This document shows, in pieces, positions 8,254-20,607 of a DNA stretch of 64,000 nt. This DNA is from Cohnella sp. OV330. Its GTDB lineage: Bacteria; Bacillota; Bacilli; Paenibacillales; Paenibacillaceae. A program made the position numbers and the translations under genes. The notes under the pieces are model-generated. The model was given only the letters and a program-made list of their open reading frames with translations. It was not told the DNA's origin and did no database searches. Position 1 is the stretch's first letter, and every line of letters begins with the position of its first letter. The DNA lies in NCBI RefSeq assembly GCF_900112065.1, contig NZ_FOKE01000018.1, positions 1-64,000 of the forward strand. Direction: 5' to 3'.

Positions 8254-8691
8254 TTAACCGCGAAGTTCGTAAACTTCAGGTTGTTGTGCTTGGTGCGGGT
8301 GCTCAGGGCCAGCGTATACCTTCAGCTTCGTCTGAAGCTGGTGACCGAGCTTGTTCTTCGGCAGCATGCCGTAAACGGCAAGCTCGATGATGCGAGCCGG
8401 CTTCTTGGCGATCATGTCGCCGGCCGTCGTCGTCTTGAGGCCACCCGGGTAGTGCGAGTGCGTGTAGTACTTCTTTTGTTGAAGCTTCTTGCCCGTGAGG
8501 ACAATCTTCTCGGCGTTGACGACGATGACGAAATCGCCCGTATCGACATGCGGCGTGAACTCCGGCTTGTGCTTGCCGCGGATCAGCGATGCCGCTTCGG
8601 TAGCCAGACGACCCAGCGTCTTGCCTTCAGCGTCGATGACATGCCACTTGCGTTCAACTTCGTTCGTCTTCGCCATGTACGTTGTGCGCAT
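8254..8691 (-). CDS. rplM: 50S ribosomal protein L13
   Basis: 145 residues with the diagnostic [15 protein letters not shown] and [11 protein letters not shown] blocks. L13 is an early assembly protein of the large subunit. GGAGG is seven bases before the ATG. First gene of the rplM-rpsI unit, with a promoter and a leader of about 190 nt upstream. Confidence 0.98.
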   Translation of the reverse strand: MRTTYMAKTNEVERKWHVIDAEGKTLGRLATEAASLIRGKHKPEFTPHVDTGDFVIVVNAEKIVLTGKKLQQKKYYTHSHYPGGLKTTTAGDMIAKKPARIIELAVYGMLPKNKLGHQLQTKLKVYAGPEHPHQAQQPEVYELRG

Positions 8692-8891
8692 GTTACTTCC
8701 TCCTTCAATCCTGCTCTTATCCGTGATCGGCCTTCAGGCCTCATCGATTGCGTATCTTCGGGAAATGCTAATGTTCACGATGTCCGCTTCTGCGTCTCCA
8801 TCTTCGGGAAGGAGCGCGCGCGGCGCGAGACCGGCCGCTTCGCGTATTCTTCATCGGGGCCGTGGGAAGCCATGAAGAACACACAATGACT
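8692..8891 (-). promoter_or_regulatory. 5' leader of rplM-rpsI
   Basis: Roughly 190 transcribed but untranslated bases before rplM. It includes a GGCC-TGAA-GGCC type hairpin near 8730-8742. Firmicutes often carry an autoregulatory L13 leader here; I cannot confirm the consensus by eye. Confidence 0.4.
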
Positions 8892-8920
8892 ATTGTACAT
8901 GATATCCCTGGGCGCCGCAA
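8892..8920 (-). promoter_or_regulatory. Promoter of rplM-rpsI
   Basis: Minus strand TTGCGG (8920-8915), 17 bp, TACAAT (8897-8892), just after the truA stop codon region. Confidence 0.6.
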
Positions 8921-8944
8921 TACTAAATCATGCAATTTAACGCA

Positions 8945-9748
8945 TTAATTATAAGGCGGCTTCCAGTTCAATCCCCACTCGGGTCCGTACTCGACGCTGC
9001 ACATCGTTAGACCGTACGGTACGGCCGTGGGACCGCTCCTTGCTCGGTTCTTGGCGGAGAGAATGTCGGCGATCTCTTCCGGCCTTCGCTTGCCTTCCCC
9101 GACCTGCAGGATCGTCCCCGCGATGATTCGCACCATATTATACAGAAATCCGTTTCCCGAAACCGTAATATGCGCGACCCCTCTACCGGCCTCCTCGCTG
9201 CCCGCCGAATCCGTTTCGACGCTTAACGAAGCCTCGTAAAGCGTACGGACATGGTGCGGCTTCGTGGAGAGCGGCGAGGTGAAGGACGTAAAATCGTGTT
9301 CGCCCAGCAAATGCTTCAGCCCCTCCCGCATCGCCTGAAAATTCAGCGGCGCAGGATGGTGGAAGACGCGATGCCTGGCGAATACGTCCGGGAAGCGGAA
9401 TGAATTGATGGAGTAGCGGTAGGTTTTGCGAACGGCGCAGCGTCGGGCGTGAAAATCGGCCGCCACTTCGACGGCGGCATGAACGACGATATCGTTCGGC
9501 AGCCGCGAATTTAGCGCGACGGCCCATCGCTCGGCCGGGATGCTGGACGTCGTATAGAAATTGGCGACTTGCCCTAGCGCATGAACGCCTGCATCGGTAC
9601 GCCCGGAGCCCGTCAACTTGACGCGCTCGCCGGAGAGCATACGAATCGCCTCTTCCAACTTGTCCTGCACCGTATTCCCGCCGGGCTGGCTCTGGAAGCC
9701 ATAATAACCGGCCCCGTCGTAGCTGATTAGCAGCGCGATGTTGCGCAT
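8945..9748 (-). CDS. truA: tRNA pseudouridine(38-40) synthase TruA
   Basis: 267 residues. It isomerises uridines 38-40 in the anticodon arm of tRNAs. The catalytic Asp is in GSGRTDAGVHA (about residue 54), and NGFLYNMVRIIAGTI is the other family signature. The frame runs further upstream, but GGAGG eight bases before the ATG at 9748 and the start Met-Arg-Asn-Ile-Ala fit the family. It lies between rplQ and rplM as in B. subtilis but is separated from rplQ by a terminator. Confidence 0.96.
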   Translation of the reverse strand: MRNIALLISYDGAGYYGFQSQPGGNTVQDKLEEAIRMLSGERVKLTGSGRTDAGVHALGQVANFYTTSSIPAERWAVALNSRLPNDIVVHAAVEVAADFHARRCAVRKTYRYSINSFRFPDVFARHRVFHHPAPLNFQAMREGLKHLLGEHDFTSFTSPLSTKPHHVRTLYEASLSVETDSAGSEEAGRGVAHITVSGNGFLYNMVRIIAGTILQVGEGKRRPEEIADILSAKNRARSGPTAVPYGLTMCSVEYGPEWGLNWKPPYN

Positions 9749-9770
9749 GCGCCATTCCTCCTCGTGACAC

Positions 9771-9816
9771 AAAAAAAGGATGTGCCGAAAGGGTAGCATT
9801 CGGTCCATCCTTTTTT
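9771..9816 (-). terminator. Terminator of the alpha operon
   Basis: Minus strand AAAAAAGGATG ... CATCCTTTTTT, with an inner CCGAA/TTCGG stem. It ends transcription of rplQ before truA. Confidence 0.85.
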
Positions 9817-9879
9817 GAATTCTAAGCCTATTCATGCCGAAGCATCGTCAGCCTGGAATTCTCGGCGTGAACGGACAAT

Positions 9880-9939
9880 CGCCTCCCGAAGGAGGGCGAA
9901 GCCGTTTACGTTCGCGCAACGGCTTCTCGTCTGAACGAG
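9880..9939. repeat. Three consecutive hairpins in the rplQ-truA spacer
   Basis: Inverted repeats 9880-9886/9891-9898, 9899-9906/9918-9925 (perfect 8 bp) and 9926-9930/9935-9939 stand side by side in the 3' untranslated part of the alpha operon, before the terminator at 9771-9816. No coding frame is supported here. Role unknown. Confidence 0.5.
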
Positions 9940-9974
9940 AGAGGTCGAAACCGAAGCGCTTGCCGCCGCAGAAT

Positions 9975-10340
9975 TTACGCGCGGTCGACGAGCTCGAGGT
10001 ACACCATCGGAGCGGAGTCGCCCCGGCGAGGTCCCAGCTTCAGGATGCGCGTATAGCCGCCTGCGCGCTCCGCGTAACGCGGCGCGAGATCGGAGAACAG
10101 CTTTTGAATCGCGTCCTGCTCGCCGTTCAGCGTCTCGCGACGCACAAATGCAGCCACTTGGCGACGGGCATGCAGGTCGCCGCGCTTAGCCAGCGTGATC
10201 AGCTTCTCGGCGATGGAGCGAACTTCCTTCGCCTTCGCTTCCGTCGTTTGGATACGTTCATAGAGGAACAGGTCGGTGACCAGGTCACGGAAGAGCGCCT
10301 TCCGCGAGCTCGAATCACGACTCAGTTTCTGGTATGCCAT
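9975..10340 (-). CDS. rplQ: 50S ribosomal protein L17
   Basis: 121 residues, normal for Firmicutes. Begins with the typical [18 protein letters not shown] block and ends in a beta strand with [11 protein letters not shown]. It lies near the exit tunnel of the large subunit. Last gene of the alpha operon, 44 bp after rpoA, with GGAGG before the ATG. Confidence 0.98.
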   Translation of the reverse strand: MAYQKLSRDSSSRKALFRDLVTDLFLYERIQTTEAKAKEVRSIAEKLITLAKRGDLHARRQVAAFVRRETLNGEQDAIQKLFSDLAPRYAERAGGYTRILKLGPRRGDSAPMVYLELVDRA

Positions 10341-10384
10341 CTGTTATTCCCTCCTTGTCGCTTGATGCGGTCTTGTCAGGTCTT

Positions 10385-11329
10385 CTATTCTTCGAAGCGA
10401 AGACCCAGACCGAGTTCTTCGAGCTTCTCTTGCACTTCCTCCAAAGACTTGCGGCCCAGGTTGCGGACCTTCATCATGTCTTCTTCGGTCTTGGTGATCA
10501 GCTCTTGAACCGTGTTGATACCGGCGCGCTTCAGGCAGTTGTAGGAGCGAACGGAGAGATCGAGCTCTTCGATGGTCATCTCGAGCACTTTCTCCTTCTT
10601 ATCCTCTTCCTTTTCCTTCATCGTCTCGGTGTCCTTGGCTTCGTCCGTAAGGCCGACGAACAGCGACAAGTGATCCGTCAGGATCTTGGCGCCCAGACTG
10701 ACCGCTTCTTCGGGCCGGATGCTGCCGTCGGTCCATACTTCAAGCGTGAGCTTGTCGTAGTTGGTAACTTGACCGACGCGGGTATTCTCGACCTTATAGT
10801 TAACGCGGGTAATCGGCGTGTAGATCGAATCGATCGGAATGACCCCGATCGGCTGATCTTCCTTCTTGTTGCGATCCGCCGGGACGTAGCCGCGTCCCTG
10901 TCTGGCGAAGATGCGCATGTGAAGGCGCGCACCGGAAGCCAGCGTGGCGATATGCAGATCCGGATTAAGGATCTCCACGTCGCTGTCTGCCCGAATATCT
11001 CCGGCCGTGATGATGCCCTCGCCTTCAGCGTCGATCTCCAGCACCTTCTCCTCGTCGGAGTGAATCTTCAGGGAGAGGCGCTTGAGATTGAGGATGATCT
11101 CGGTGACGTCCTCAATCACGCCAGGAATGGTGGAGAATTCATGAAGCACGCCATCGATTTGAACCGAAGTGACGGCGGCGCCTGGCAGAGACGACAGCAG
11201 AATCCGGCGAAGGGAGTTGCCGAGCGTCATGCCATAGCCGCGTTCGAGCGGTTCCACGACGAAGCGTCCGTACCTCTTGTCTTCTTGAATCTCCACCGAT
11301 TCGATCTTTGGCTTCTCGATCACAATCAC
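10385..11329 (-). CDS. rpoA: DNA-directed RNA polymerase alpha subunit
   Basis: 314 residues, the B. subtilis length. The N-terminal dimerisation domain includes [20 protein letters not shown]; the C-terminal domain with [17 protein letters not shown] binds UP elements and activators. A Glu/Lys-rich linker (about 225-245) joins them. The open frame begins at a TTG lying on the ribosome site. GGAGG eight bases before GTG 11329 is the better start. Confidence 0.97.
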   Translation of the reverse strand: MIVIEKPKIESVEIQEDKRYGRFVVEPLERGYGMTLGNSLRRILLSSLPGAAVTSVQIDGVLHEFSTIPGVIEDVTEIILNLKRLSLKIHSDEEKVLEIDAEGEGIITAGDIRADSDVEILNPDLHIATLASGARLHMRIFARQGRGYVPADRNKKEDQPIGVIPIDSIYTPITRVNYKVENTRVGQVTNYDKLTLEVWTDGSIRPEEAVSLGAKILTDHLSLFVGLTDEAKDTETMKEKEEDKKEKVLEMTIEELDLSVRSYNCLKRAGINTVQELITKTEEDMMKVRNLGRKSLEEVQEKLEELGLGLRFEE

Positions 11330-11422
11330 AACCAAACCCTCCTTCAAAACGTCGCTGCGTTGCTGACGTTGCCGTTTGTTCGCCCCGTCCGGTCATCCGG
11401 GATGACGCACAGTCCCTCAACC

Positions 11423-11428
11423 AGTATA
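11423..11428 (-). promoter_or_regulatory. Possible internal promoter minus-10 before rpoA
   Basis: The rpsK-rpoA gap (11330-11516) is the longest in the alpha operon. The minus strand holds TATACT here, with only a weak minus-35 (CTACAT at 17 bp). An internal promoter is possible but unproven. Confidence 0.25.
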
Positions 11429-11516
11429 ACCGAATTGGGCAAACCATGTAGTATGCCTAACCATTACAACCATTATTCACAAGTTGTTTTTGTTTGATAC
11501 CACATAGTGGCGCATA

Positions 11517-11915
11517 TTATACGCGGCGACGCTTCGGAGGACGGCAGCCGTTGTGAGGGATCGGCGTTACGTCTTTGATCATGCTGACTTCAAGACCAGC
11601 GGCTTGCAGGGAACGGATCGCGGCTTCGCGGCCGGCGCCAGGGCCCTTGACCATGACTTCGACGGCGCGCATGCCGTGTTCCATCGCTGCGCGGGCAGCA
11701 GTCTCGGCTGCCATTTGCGCGGCGAACGGCGTGCTCTTGCGCGAGCCTTTGAAGCCCATGTTGCCGGAGCTGGCCCAGGAGATCGCGTTGCCGTGCGGAT
11801 CCGTGATCGTAACGATCGTGTTGTTGAACGTCGAGCGGACGTGCGCGACGCCGGACTCGATATTTTTCCGATCGCGGCGTTTCGTGCGGACAACCTTCTT
11901 GCCTTTTTGTGCCAT
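11517..11915 (-). CDS. rpsK: 30S ribosomal protein S11
   Basis: 132 residues, with [19 protein letters not shown] and the C-terminal [13 protein letters not shown]. It forms part of the mRNA exit platform of the small subunit. GGGAGG precedes the ATG. It lies between rpsM and rpoA. Confidence 0.98.
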   Translation of the reverse strand: MAQKGKKVVRTKRRDRKNIESGVAHVRSTFNNTIVTITDPHGNAISWASSGNMGFKGSRKSTPFAAQMAAETAARAAMEHGMRAVEVMVKGPGAGREAAIRSLQAAGLEVSMIKDVTPIPHNGCRPPKRRRV

Positions 11916-11934
11916 GCTGATTTATCCTCCCTTC

Positions 11935-12303
11935 TTACTTCTTCTTGTTCGCTACCGTACGACGCGGACCTTTGCGCGTGCGGGCGTTCGTTTTCGTACG
12001 TTGGCCGCGGACAGGCAGGCCGCGACGGTGACGGACACCGCGGTAGCAGCCGATTTCGATCAGGCGCTTGATGTTCAGCGCGATCTCGCGGCGCAGGTCG
12101 CCCTCGACCTTTTGCGTCTTGTCGATCGCATCGCGCAGACGAGCGAGCTCGTCTTCGGTCAGGTCGCGAACGCGAGTGTCGGGGTTGATTTCTGCCGTAG
12201 CAAGAAGCTTCTGGGACGTCGTCTTGCCGATCCCGAAGATGTACGTCAGGGCGATTTCCACGCGCTTGTCGCGCGGGAGGTCAACACCACTAATACGTGC
12301 CAT
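11935..12303 (-). CDS. rpsM: 30S ribosomal protein S13
   Basis: 122 residues with the H2TH motif region [15 protein letters not shown] and the basic [19 protein letters not shown] tail that contacts tRNA. S13 forms bridges to the large subunit in the head of the 30S. GGAGGTG precedes the ATG. Confidence 0.98.
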   Translation of the reverse strand: MARISGVDLPRDKRVEIALTYIFGIGKTTSQKLLATAEINPDTRVRDLTEDELARLRDAIDKTQKVEGDLRREIALNIKRLIEIGCYRGVRHRRGLPVRGQRTKTNARTRKGPRRTVANKKK

Positions 12304-12322
12304 ATGTTAGGAGCACCTCCTC

Positions 12323-12448
<126 letters not shown>

Positions 12449-12520
12449 CTAAAGTGTGCGGCGGCGCTGACGCTTGATGCATCATGCTGCCGTCACGTGT
12501 GGTTCGGTAGACCGGAAGAA

Positions 12521-12736
12521 CTATTTGCGGTAAGTGATGCGGCCTCGCGTCAGATCATACGGCGAGAGCTGGATCACGACCTTGTCGCCCGTCAGGATCC
12601 GGATGAAGTGCATCCGGAGCTTGCCGGAGACATGAGCCAGAATCTCATGGCCGTTCTCTAGCTTCACCCTGAACATCGCGTTCGGCAGCGGTTCGACGAC
12701 CACGCCTTCCACTTCGATTACGTCCTCTTTGGCCAC
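12521..12736 (-). CDS. infA: Translation initiation factor IF-1
   Basis: 71 residues; an OB fold beginning [10 protein letters not shown], with [16 protein letters not shown]-1 binds the A site of the 30S during initiation. AAGGAG is seven bases before a GTG at 12736; an ATG two codons upstream overlaps the stop of the KOW gene and is too close to the ribosome site. The 3' end of the KOW gene overlaps the ribosome site, so translation may be coupled. Confidence 0.96.
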   Translation of the reverse strand: MAKEDVIEVEGVVVEPLPNAMFRVKLENGHEILAHVSGKLRMHFIRILTGDKVVIQLSPYDLTRGRITYRK

Positions 12737-12738
12737 CG

Positions 12739-13047
12739 TCATTCTCCTTTCTCTTCAGCATGCGCTTCGAGCCGCCTCATGGCAGTGACGACGGCGTGCT
12801 TGAGCTTGCCGTTGGTCACGCGTCCGGTGTCCCGAATGCTGCTTGCGACTTCGTCGCTCACGATGCCGACCGATTCGAGATGCAGCACGTTTTTGCGCTT
12901 CGGCCGGTCGAACCGGCGCTTGTCGCCGTCCGCGACGATGGCGAACCGTTCGTCGGCTAGGGCGATGACCACCGCCAGCTGACCTTCGTCTTTGCCGCGG
13001 CGGCTCCTCACGACTTCCCCTGGCGACAGCGATGGCGTCTCCGTCAT
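12739..13047 (-). CDS. KOW-domain RNA-binding protein (YbzG/L14e-like)
   Basis: 102 residues. Residues 8-60 form a KOW-type domain ([16 protein letters not shown] and an [14 protein letters not shown] strand) like the small L14e/L6e-related proteins that sit between map and infA in Bacilli. It is probably ribosome-associated; its function is not established. The C-terminal 40 residues are charged and helical. It is cotranscribed with map and infA. Confidence 0.85.
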   Translation of the reverse strand: MTETPSLSPGEVVRSRRGKDEGQLAVVIALADERFAIVADGDKRRFDRPKRKNVLHLESVGIVSDEVASSIRDTGRVTNGKLKHAVVTAMRRLEAHAEEKGE

Positions 13048-13056
13048 GGCTGTCGC

Positions 13057-13809
13057 CTAGTCTTCCGCACGGGTCAGAATCTCGAACCCGTCCTCGGTTA
13101 CGGCGATGGTGTGCTCAAAGTGCGCGCACAGCGAGCCGTCCACCGTCACGACCGTCCAGTTGTCCGAGAGGGTCCGCACGTAGCGCGAGCCCAGGTTCAC
13201 CATCGGTTCGATGGCGAGCACCATGCCCGGCTTGAGGCGCGGCCCTCGGTCGGGCACGCCGTAGTTGGGAATCTGCGGTTCTTCGTGAAGTTCGCGTCCG
13301 ACGCCGTGTCCGACGTATTCCCGCACGACCGACATGCCCGCCTCTTCGATCACCTTCTGGATGCCGTGTGACACCGTGAACAGCCTGACATCCGGCTTCA
13401 CTAGCGCAAGGCCTGCGTACAGCGAAGCTTCGGTCACCTCGAGCAGACGCTGCGCGTCCGCTGAGATGGTACCGACGCCGTAGGTCCAGGCGGAGTCGCC
13501 ATGGTAGCCCTTGTACTGCGCGCCGATGTCGATGCTGATGATATCGCCCTCTTGAAGCACCCGGGGACCGGGGAAGCCGTGCACCAGCTCTTCGTTGACC
13601 GATGCGCAAATGCTGGATGGAAAACCGTTATAGCCTTTGAAAGACGGAACCGCGTCCTGGCTGCGGATGTACGCGTCGGCGATCCGGTCAAGCTCGGCGG
13701 TCGTCACGCCCGGGCGCACAGCTTCTTTCATGAGCTGATGCGTCTTCGCGACGATCTCTCCGGCCCGTCTCATCAAGTTCAGTTCCGATTCGGACTTGCA
13801 CACGATCAT
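13057..13809 (-). CDS. map: Type I methionine aminopeptidase
   Basis: 250 residues; removes the initiator Met from nascent proteins. The five metal ligands are in place: Asp in [10 protein letters not shown], Asp in YHGDSAWT, His in [13 protein letters not shown], Glu in LAIEPM and Glu in AHFEHTIAV. No N-terminal zinc extension, so type Ia. It follows adk by six bases as in other Firmicutes. Confidence 0.97.
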   Translation of the reverse strand: MIVCKSESELNLMRRAGEIVAKTHQLMKEAVRPGVTTAELDRIADAYIRSQDAVPSFKGYNGFPSSICASVNEELVHGFPGPRVLQEGDIISIDIGAQYKGYHGDSAWTYGVGTISADAQRLLEVTEASLYAGLALVKPDVRLFTVSHGIQKVIEEAGMSVVREYVGHGVGRELHEEPQIPNYGVPDRGPRLKPGMVLAIEPMVNLGSRYVRTLSDNWTVVTVDGSLCAHFEHTIAVTEDGFEILTRAED

Positions 13810-13815
13810 GGCCGG

Positions 13816-15795
<1,980 letters not shown>

Positions 15796-15796
<1 letters not shown>

Positions 15797-16239
15797 TAGA
15801 TCACCTCGGAGTTACCGCCGGCGGCCTGGATTTTTTCAGCAGCGGATTTGGAGAACTTGTGGGCTTTAACGGAGATAGCTGCAGTCAGCTCGCCGTTGCC
15901 CAGAATCTTGATGCCGTCCTTAGGGTTCTTTACGATCCCTTCGGAGAGCAGCAGTTCCGGCGTTACTTCCGTGCCGGCTGCGAATCCGCTCAGTTGATCC
16001 AGGTTAACAATCGCGTATTCCGTAGCAAAACGGTCGTTGTTGAAGCCGCGCTTCGGGAGTCTGCGGTACAACGGGTTTTGACCGCCTTCGAAGCCGGGGC
16101 GTACGCCGCCGCCGGAACGAGCGTTCTGGCCTTTGTGGCCGCGCGTGGACGTCTTGCCCATGCCGCTGCCGATGCCGCGACCGACGCGTTTGCGGCTGAA
16201 CTTGGATCCAGTTGCAGGAGAAAGTTCATGCAATTTCAT
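15796..16239 (-). CDS. rplO: 50S ribosomal protein L15
   Basis: 147 residues. The N-terminal [12 protein letters not shown] and Gly-rich [19 protein letters not shown] extension, which winds through 23S rRNA, are diagnostic. The frame opens four codons earlier, but GGAGGTG nine bases before the ATG at 16239 sets the start. It ends on the secY start codon. Confidence 0.97.
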
Positions 16240-16289
16240 CGTTCGTCGCACCTCCTTGATTGATTTTTATTGCGATTGGCTATATAGCC

Positions 16290-16469
16290 TTATACTTCTT
16301 CGACGGTGATCAGGTGGCTAACAGTGTTAACCATGCCGCGGATCGCCGCGTTGTCTTCTTTTACGACCGTCGAGTTCACTTTGCCGAGGCCCAGCGACTT
16401 GACGGTTTGGCGTTGGTTCTCAGGACGGCCGATCAAGCTGCGCTTGAGGGTGATCTGCAATTTCGCCAT
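16290..16469 (-). CDS. rpmD: 50S ribosomal protein L30
   Basis: 59 residues, [20 protein letters not shown] onward, the short bacterial L30. Read directly between rpsE and rplO, with AGGAGGGG before the ATG and a TAA stop. Confidence 0.97.
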   Translation of the reverse strand: MAKLQITLKRSLIGRPENQRQTVKSLGLGKVNSTVVKEDNAAIRGMVNTVSHLITVEEV

Positions 16470-16481
16470 TTTAACCCCTCC

Positions 16482-16979
16482 TTAACCCAACAGCTCTTCC
16501 ACGGTTTTGCCGCGGAGCTTGGCTACGTCTTCGGCGCGCTTCAGGCGGGACAGACCTTCCAACGTCGCGTTGATCATGTTCATCGAGTTGGAGGAACCCA
16601 GCGATTTCGTCAAAATATCGCCGACGCCGGCCAGTTCGAGTACAGCGCGGACAGGACCGCCCGCGATGACGCCCGTACCTTCGGATGCCGGCTTCAGCAG
16701 CACTTTGCCGGCGCCGAAGTGACCCGTAACGGCGTGCGGAATCGTCTTGCCGACAAGCGGAATGAAAATCAAGTTCTTCTTAGCGTCATCGACGCCTTTG
16801 CGGATTGCGTCCGGCACTTCGCTGGCTTTGCCGATGCCTGCGCCAACCCAACCTTTGCCGTCGCCTACGACGACAAGTGCGCTGAAGCTGAAGCGACGGC
16901 CGCCCTTGACGACTTTGGAAACGCGGTTGATCTGGACCATTTTTTCGGTAAGTTCCAGGGTATTAGGATCTACACGCAA
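16482..16979 (-). CDS. rpsE: 30S ribosomal protein S5
   Basis: 165 residues. The RNA-binding domain with [19 protein letters not shown] and the S5 C-terminal [18 protein letters not shown] are clear. S5 affects decoding accuracy and mRNA unwinding. The start is a TTG, eight bases after GGAGG; no ATG lies near the expected N-terminus. Confidence 0.97.
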   Translation of the reverse strand: MRVDPNTLELTEKMVQINRVSKVVKGGRRFSFSALVVVGDGKGWVGAGIGKASEVPDAIRKGVDDAKKNLIFIPLVGKTIPHAVTGHFGAGKVLLKPASEGTGVIAGGPVRAVLELAGVGDILTKSLGSSNSMNMINATLEGLSRLKRAEDVAKLRGKTVEELLG

Positions 16980-17006
16980 GTCGTTAACCTCCTTGTTTGC
17001 GTAATA

Positions 17007-17372
17007 TTAGAACTGAAGACCGGCTTCGCGAGCCGCGTCCGCCAGTGCTTGAATGCGTCCGTGGTACAGGTAACCGCCGCGGTCGAATACGATGTTCTCG
17101 TATCCTTTCGCCTTAGCGCGTTCTGCTACCAGTTGACCGACCTTAGCAGCCGCTTCGACGCTGCCGCCGTTGCCGATCTCGCCGATTTCCTTATCCAGCG
17201 TGGATGCCGATGCCAGGGTCACGCCCTTGACGTCGTCGATCAGCTGCGCATAGATATGCTTGGAAGAACGGAACACGGAGAGGCGCGGACGTTCGTTCGT
17301 GCCGCTGATCTTCTTGCGCACGCGCAGGTGACGCTTCAGACGGGCCTTGTTCTTGTCGCCTTTGGTAATCAT
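17007..17372 (-). CDS. rplR: 50S ribosomal protein L18
   Basis: 121 residues; 5S rRNA-binding protein. [19 protein letters not shown] and [20 protein letters not shown] are typical. The ATG at 17372, with GGGAG eleven bases upstream, is preferred to a GTG four codons earlier that lies on the ribosome site. Confidence 0.97.
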   Translation of the reverse strand: MITKGDKNKARLKRHLRVRKKISGTNERPRLSVFRSSKHIYAQLIDDVKGVTLASASTLDKEIGEIGNGGSVEAAAKVGQLVAERAKAKGYENIVFDRGGYLYHGRIQALADAAREAGLQF

Positions 17373-17478
17373 TCCGGGGTTCACTCCCTTCTCGCTTCGC
17401 TATCCGACCGGGGTCAGGCAACGGATCGCCGTGTGCCGGCCGAGTGCCATATCCTAAGCGGCCTGATGCCGCCTCTCT

Positions 17479-18021
17479 TTACTTCTTCTTGCCGGCTTTG
17501 CCTTCCTTGCGGATAATGCGTTCGCCTTCGTACTTGATGCCTTTGCCCTTGTATGGCTCCGGCGGACGGACTTCGCGGATCTTCGCTGCGATCGCGCCGA
17601 CCGCTTCCTTGTCGATGCCGCGAACCGTGATACGGTTCTGAGCCGGCACGTCGAACTCGATGCCGCCTGCTGCCAGGAATTCGACCGGGTGCGAGTAGCC
17701 GACGTTCAGGACGAGCTTCTCGCCTTGCTTGCTGGCACGGTAACCGACGCCGACAAGCTCAAGGTTTTTAGCGAAGCCTTCGGTAACGCCGCTTACCATG
17801 TTGGCGACGACGGAGCGCGTCGTGCCGTGCAGGGCGCGGTGTTCTTTGTTGTCGGAAGGTCGTTCGACGTTGATGACGCCTTCTTCGACGACCAGCTTCA
17901 TGTCTTTATGCAGTTCGCGGCTCAGCGTGCCCTTGGGGCCCTTTACCGTGATGACGTTGTTGTCCAGGTTCACGTTCACGCCGTTTGGCACCTGGATGGG
18001 TTTGCGTCCGATACGGGACAT
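17479..18021 (-). CDS. rplF: 50S ribosomal protein L6
   Basis: 180 residues, standard length. Two repeated alpha-beta domains; starts [11 protein letters not shown] and ends with [18 protein letters not shown], near the sarcin-ricin loop contact. GGAGGTG precedes the ATG. Between rpsH and rplR in the spc order. Confidence 0.98.
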   Translation of the reverse strand: MSRIGRKPIQVPNGVNVNLDNNVITVKGPKGTLSRELHKDMKLVVEEGVINVERPSDNKEHRALHGTTRSVVANMVSGVTEGFAKNLELVGVGYRASKQGEKLVLNVGYSHPVEFLAAGGIEFDVPAQNRITVRGIDKEAVGAIAAKIREVRPPEPYKGKGIKYEGERIIRKEGKAGKKK

Positions 18022-18050
18022 TGGTACACCTCCTAACTTGTCGCTTTAAA

Positions 18051-18449
18051 TTACCAGACGTAGCAAAGGACTTCGCCGCCGGCTTTCCCTTGACGGGCTT
18101 CCTTGTCGGTGATGATGCCTTTGGACGTCGAGATGATCGCGATGCCGAGGCCGCCGAGTACGCGCGGTACTTCGTTCGACTTCGTGTAGACGCGCAGGCC
18201 GGGCTTGCTGATACGCTTCAGGCCCGTGATGACGCGCTCGTTGTTCGGTCCGTACTTCAAGAAGATGCGGATCAAACCTTGCTTGTTGTCTTCGACGTAT
18301 TCGGCGTCGCGGATAAAGCCTTCGCGCTTCAGGATCTCAGCAATTTGCTTTTTGACCGTAGACGCAGGCAGCTCCACCGATTCGTGGCGGACGAGATTCG
18401 CGTTGCGAATGCGCGTCAGCATATCTGCAATGGGATCAGACATAACCAT
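18051..18449 (-). CDS. rpsH: 30S ribosomal protein S8
   Basis: 132 residues, beginning [17 protein letters not shown]. It binds 16S helix 21 and, in some bacteria, represses the spc mRNA. The C-terminal [16 protein letters not shown] is diagnostic. GGAGG is eight bases before the ATG. Confidence 0.98.
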   Translation of the reverse strand: MVMSDPIADMLTRIRNANLVRHESVELPASTVKKQIAEILKREGFIRDAEYVEDNKQGLIRIFLKYGPNNERVITGLKRISKPGLRVYTKSNEVPRVLGGLGIAIISTSKGIITDKEARQGKAGGEVLCYVW

Positions 18450-18479
18450 GGGGTAAACCTCCTTCCCGAACTAGGCTGA

Positions 18480-18665
18480 TTACCAGCTCGCTTTTTTAAC
18501 GCCAGGAATCTGGCCTTTGTATGCCAACTCGCGGAAACAAATCCGGCAAATTTTAAACTTTTGCAGCACGGAGTGCGGACGTCCGCAGCGCTCGCACCGC
18601 GTGTAAGCCCGAACTTGGAACTTCGGCGGACGTTGCTGCTTGATTTTCATCGACGTTTTTGCCAC
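18480..18665 (-). CDS. rpsN: 30S ribosomal protein S14, type Z
   Basis: 61 residues, the short zinc form with CERCG and CRIC pairs, so it is the type Z S14 at the standard spc position. The start is a GTG after GGAGGTG. A zinc-free long paralogue is not in the window. Confidence 0.97.
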   Translation of the reverse strand: MAKTSMKIKQQRPPKFQVRAYTRCERCGRPHSVLQKFKICRICFRELAYKGQIPGVKKASW

Positions 18666-18720
18666 TTTGCTTTCACACCTCCCGTAGGGTACCTTGGCTT
18701 GATAGCCAGGCTCGGCGGAG

Positions 18721-19263
18721 TTACTTCACGAACGGTGCGCCCAGTTGGGTCAGCAGTTCGCGCGCTTCTTCGTCCGTATTCGCCGTCGTGACGATGACGA
18801 TATCCATCCCGCGGACCTTATCGATCTTGTCGTATTCGATCTCGGGGAAGATCAGTTGCTCCTTCAAGCCGAGCGTGTAGTTGCCGCGACCGTCGAACGA
18901 TTTGCTCGAGATGCCGCGGAAGTCACGTACGCGAGGAAGCGAGATGTTGAACAGCTTGTCGAGGAAGTAGTACATGCGGTCGCCGCGCAGCGTGACCTTT
19001 ACGCCGATCGGCGCGTTTTCACGAAGGCGGAAGCCTGCGATAGACTTCTTCGCACGGGTAATGACCGGCTTTTGACCGGCGATCTTTTGCAGATCTTCGA
19101 CCGCTGCGTCCAGAACCTTGGAGTTCGAGACCGCTTCGCCGACGCCCATGTTGATGACGACCTTCTCGATCTTCGGCACTTGCATGACCGATTTGTAGCT
19201 GAACTTCTGCACCAGTGCAGGCGCGATTTCAGCGTTGTAACGTTCTTTCATTCTTGCTGCCAT
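18721..19263 (-). CDS. rplE: 50S ribosomal protein L5
   Basis: 180 residues; binds 5S rRNA and contacts P-site t[14 protein letters not shown] and [20 protein letters not shown] are diagnostic. The N-terminus is four residues longer than some homologues; a second ATG four codons on is an alternative start. Confidence 0.97.
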   Translation of the reverse strand: MAARMKERYNAEIAPALVQKFSYKSVMQVPKIEKVVINMGVGEAVSNSKVLDAAVEDLQKIAGQKPVITRAKKSIAGFRLRENAPIGVKVTLRGDRMYYFLDKLFNISLPRVRDFRGISSKSFDGRGNYTLGLKEQLIFPEIEYDKIDKVRGMDIVIVTTANTDEEARELLTQLGAPFVK

Positions 19264-19298
19264 GTGTCACAGTGACCTCCTTTCTTTCGGGGATCGTA

Positions 19299-19652
19299 TT
19301 AGTCGATTTCTTGGCCGGACTTTTTCGCGACGCGGACTTTCGTGCCGTTGTCCAGCACCTTGTAGCCGATACGCGTAGGCTTGCCGCTCTTCGGATCCAC
19401 GTGCATGACGTTGGATACGTGAATCGGCGCTTCCTGCTCGATGATGCCGCCTTGCGGGTTGGTCTGGGAAGGACGCGTGTGCTTCTTCACCAGGTTGACG
19501 CCTTCGATCAGAACGCGGTTTTGACGCGGGTAAGCGGCGATTACGCGCCCCTTCTTGCCCTTGTCCTTGCCGGTGATGACGATGACGTTGTCGTCTTTTT
19601 TGACGTGAAGCTTATTGTTGTGCGATTCCAGCACTTTTTTCAAACGGGGCAT
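19299..19652 (-). CDS. rplX: 50S ribosomal protein L24
   Basis: 117 residues, somewhat longer than the usual 103 or so because of an N-terminal [12 protein letters not shown] extension. The KOW domain with [16 protein letters not shown] and the C-terminal [13 protein letters not shown] are clear. L24 starts 50S assembly. GGAGGTG lies before the ATG. Confidence 0.96.
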   Translation of the reverse strand: MPRLKKVLESHNNKLHVKKDDNVIVITGKDKGKKGRVIAAYPRQNRVLIEGVNLVKKHTRPSQTNPQGGIIEQEAPIHVSNVMHVDPKSGKPTRIGYKVLDNGTKVRVAKKSGQEID

Positions 19653-19694
19653 GGGTACACCTCCTTGAGTGTTTCTCCATGGACATCGGCCGGA

Positions 19695-20063
19695 TTACAG
19701 CACTTCCGGTGCCAGAGAAATGATTTTCATGAAATCACGTTCGCGAAGCTCGCGGGCGACTGGTCCGAAGATACGGGTACCGCGCGGGCTCTTGTCTTCC
19801 TTGACGATGACGGCTGCGTTCTCGTCGAACGCGATGTAGGAACCGTCCTTGCGGCGTACCGAACGCTTCGTGCGTACGATTACGCATTTAACGACATCGC
19901 CCTTCTTGACAACGCCGCCTGGTGTTGCTTGTTTGACGGATGCGACGATCAGATCGCCGATGTGACCGACGCGACGTCCCGTGCCTCCAAGCACGCGGAT
20001 GCACATCAGTTCCTTCGCGCCCGAGTTGTCGGCAACGCGCAATCTCGTAAACGGTTGAATCAT
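19695..20063 (-). CDS. rplN: 50S ribosomal protein L14
   Basis: 122 residues, [19 protein letters not shown] at the start; highly conserved beta-barrel at the subunit interface and the RsfS-binding site. GGAGG precedes the ATG. Between rpsQ and rplX. Confidence 0.98.
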   Translation of the reverse strand: MIQPFTRLRVADNSGAKELMCIRVLGGTGRRVGHIGDLIVASVKQATPGGVVKKGDVVKCVIVRTKRSVRRKDGSYIAFDENAAVIVKEDKSPRGTRIFGPVARELRERDFMKIISLAPEVL

Positions 20064-20099
20064 CGTGAGGTCCTCCTTTCGGTGCTAAGGTGGCGTTTC

Positions 20100-20363
20100 T
20101 TACAGAATAACGGCTTTCTCGGTGATCTCGACCAGGCGCCAGTTCTTGTCCTTGGACAGCTTGCGGGTCTCCATGATCTTCACGGTGTCGCCGATTTGCG
20201 CTTCGTTGTTCTCGTCGTGCGCCTTGAATTTCTTCGTGTACTTGATCCGCTTATGGTACAGGCTGTGCTTCTTGTGCGTTTCGACAGCCACTACGATCGT
20301 TTTGTCCATCTTGTCGCTGACGACTTTGCCGATCTGAACCTTACGGTTGTTGCGTTCGCTCAT
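20100..20363 (-). CDS. rpsQ: 30S ribosomal protein S17
   Basis: 87 residues; OB fold with [19 protein letters not shown]. Binds the 5' domain of 16S rRNA. AAGGAG precedes the ATG. Between rpmC and rplN. Confidence 0.98.
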   Translation of the reverse strand: MSERNNRKVQIGKVVSDKMDKTIVVAVETHKKHSLYHKRIKYTKKFKAHDENNEAQIGDTVKIMETRKLSKDKNWRLVEITEKAVIL

Positions 20364-20406
20364 GGTAATACTCCTTCCCGGAGGCGTCTAGGAATCGAAT
20401 CAGCAA

Positions 20407-20607
20407 TTAGCTGATGATGCCCAGTTCACGCTCGCGCAAAATGGTTTTGGCCCGGGCAATTTCTTTCCGCAGCTCGCTGATGCGGTGCGGGTTGTCCAGT
20501 TGGCCGGTAGCCAGTTGGAAACGAAGGTTGAACAGCTCTTCCTTGAAGCCGGAAACCTTCTGTTCGATTTCAACCGAAGTGAGGTTACGGAATTCACTGG
20601 CCTTCAT
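20407..20607 (-). CDS. rpmC: 50S ribosomal protein L29
   Basis: 66 residues, a two-helix protein starting [15 protein letters not shown], at the exit tunnel rim. The ATG at 20607 lies inside the 3' end of rplP, with GGTGG eight bases upstream; a GTG four codons earlier overlaps the ribosome site. The 14-base overlap with rplP suggests coupling. Confidence 0.96.
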   Translation of the reverse strand: MKASEFRNLTSVEIEQKVSGFKEELFNLRFQLATGQLDNPHRISELRKEIARAKTILRERELGIIS

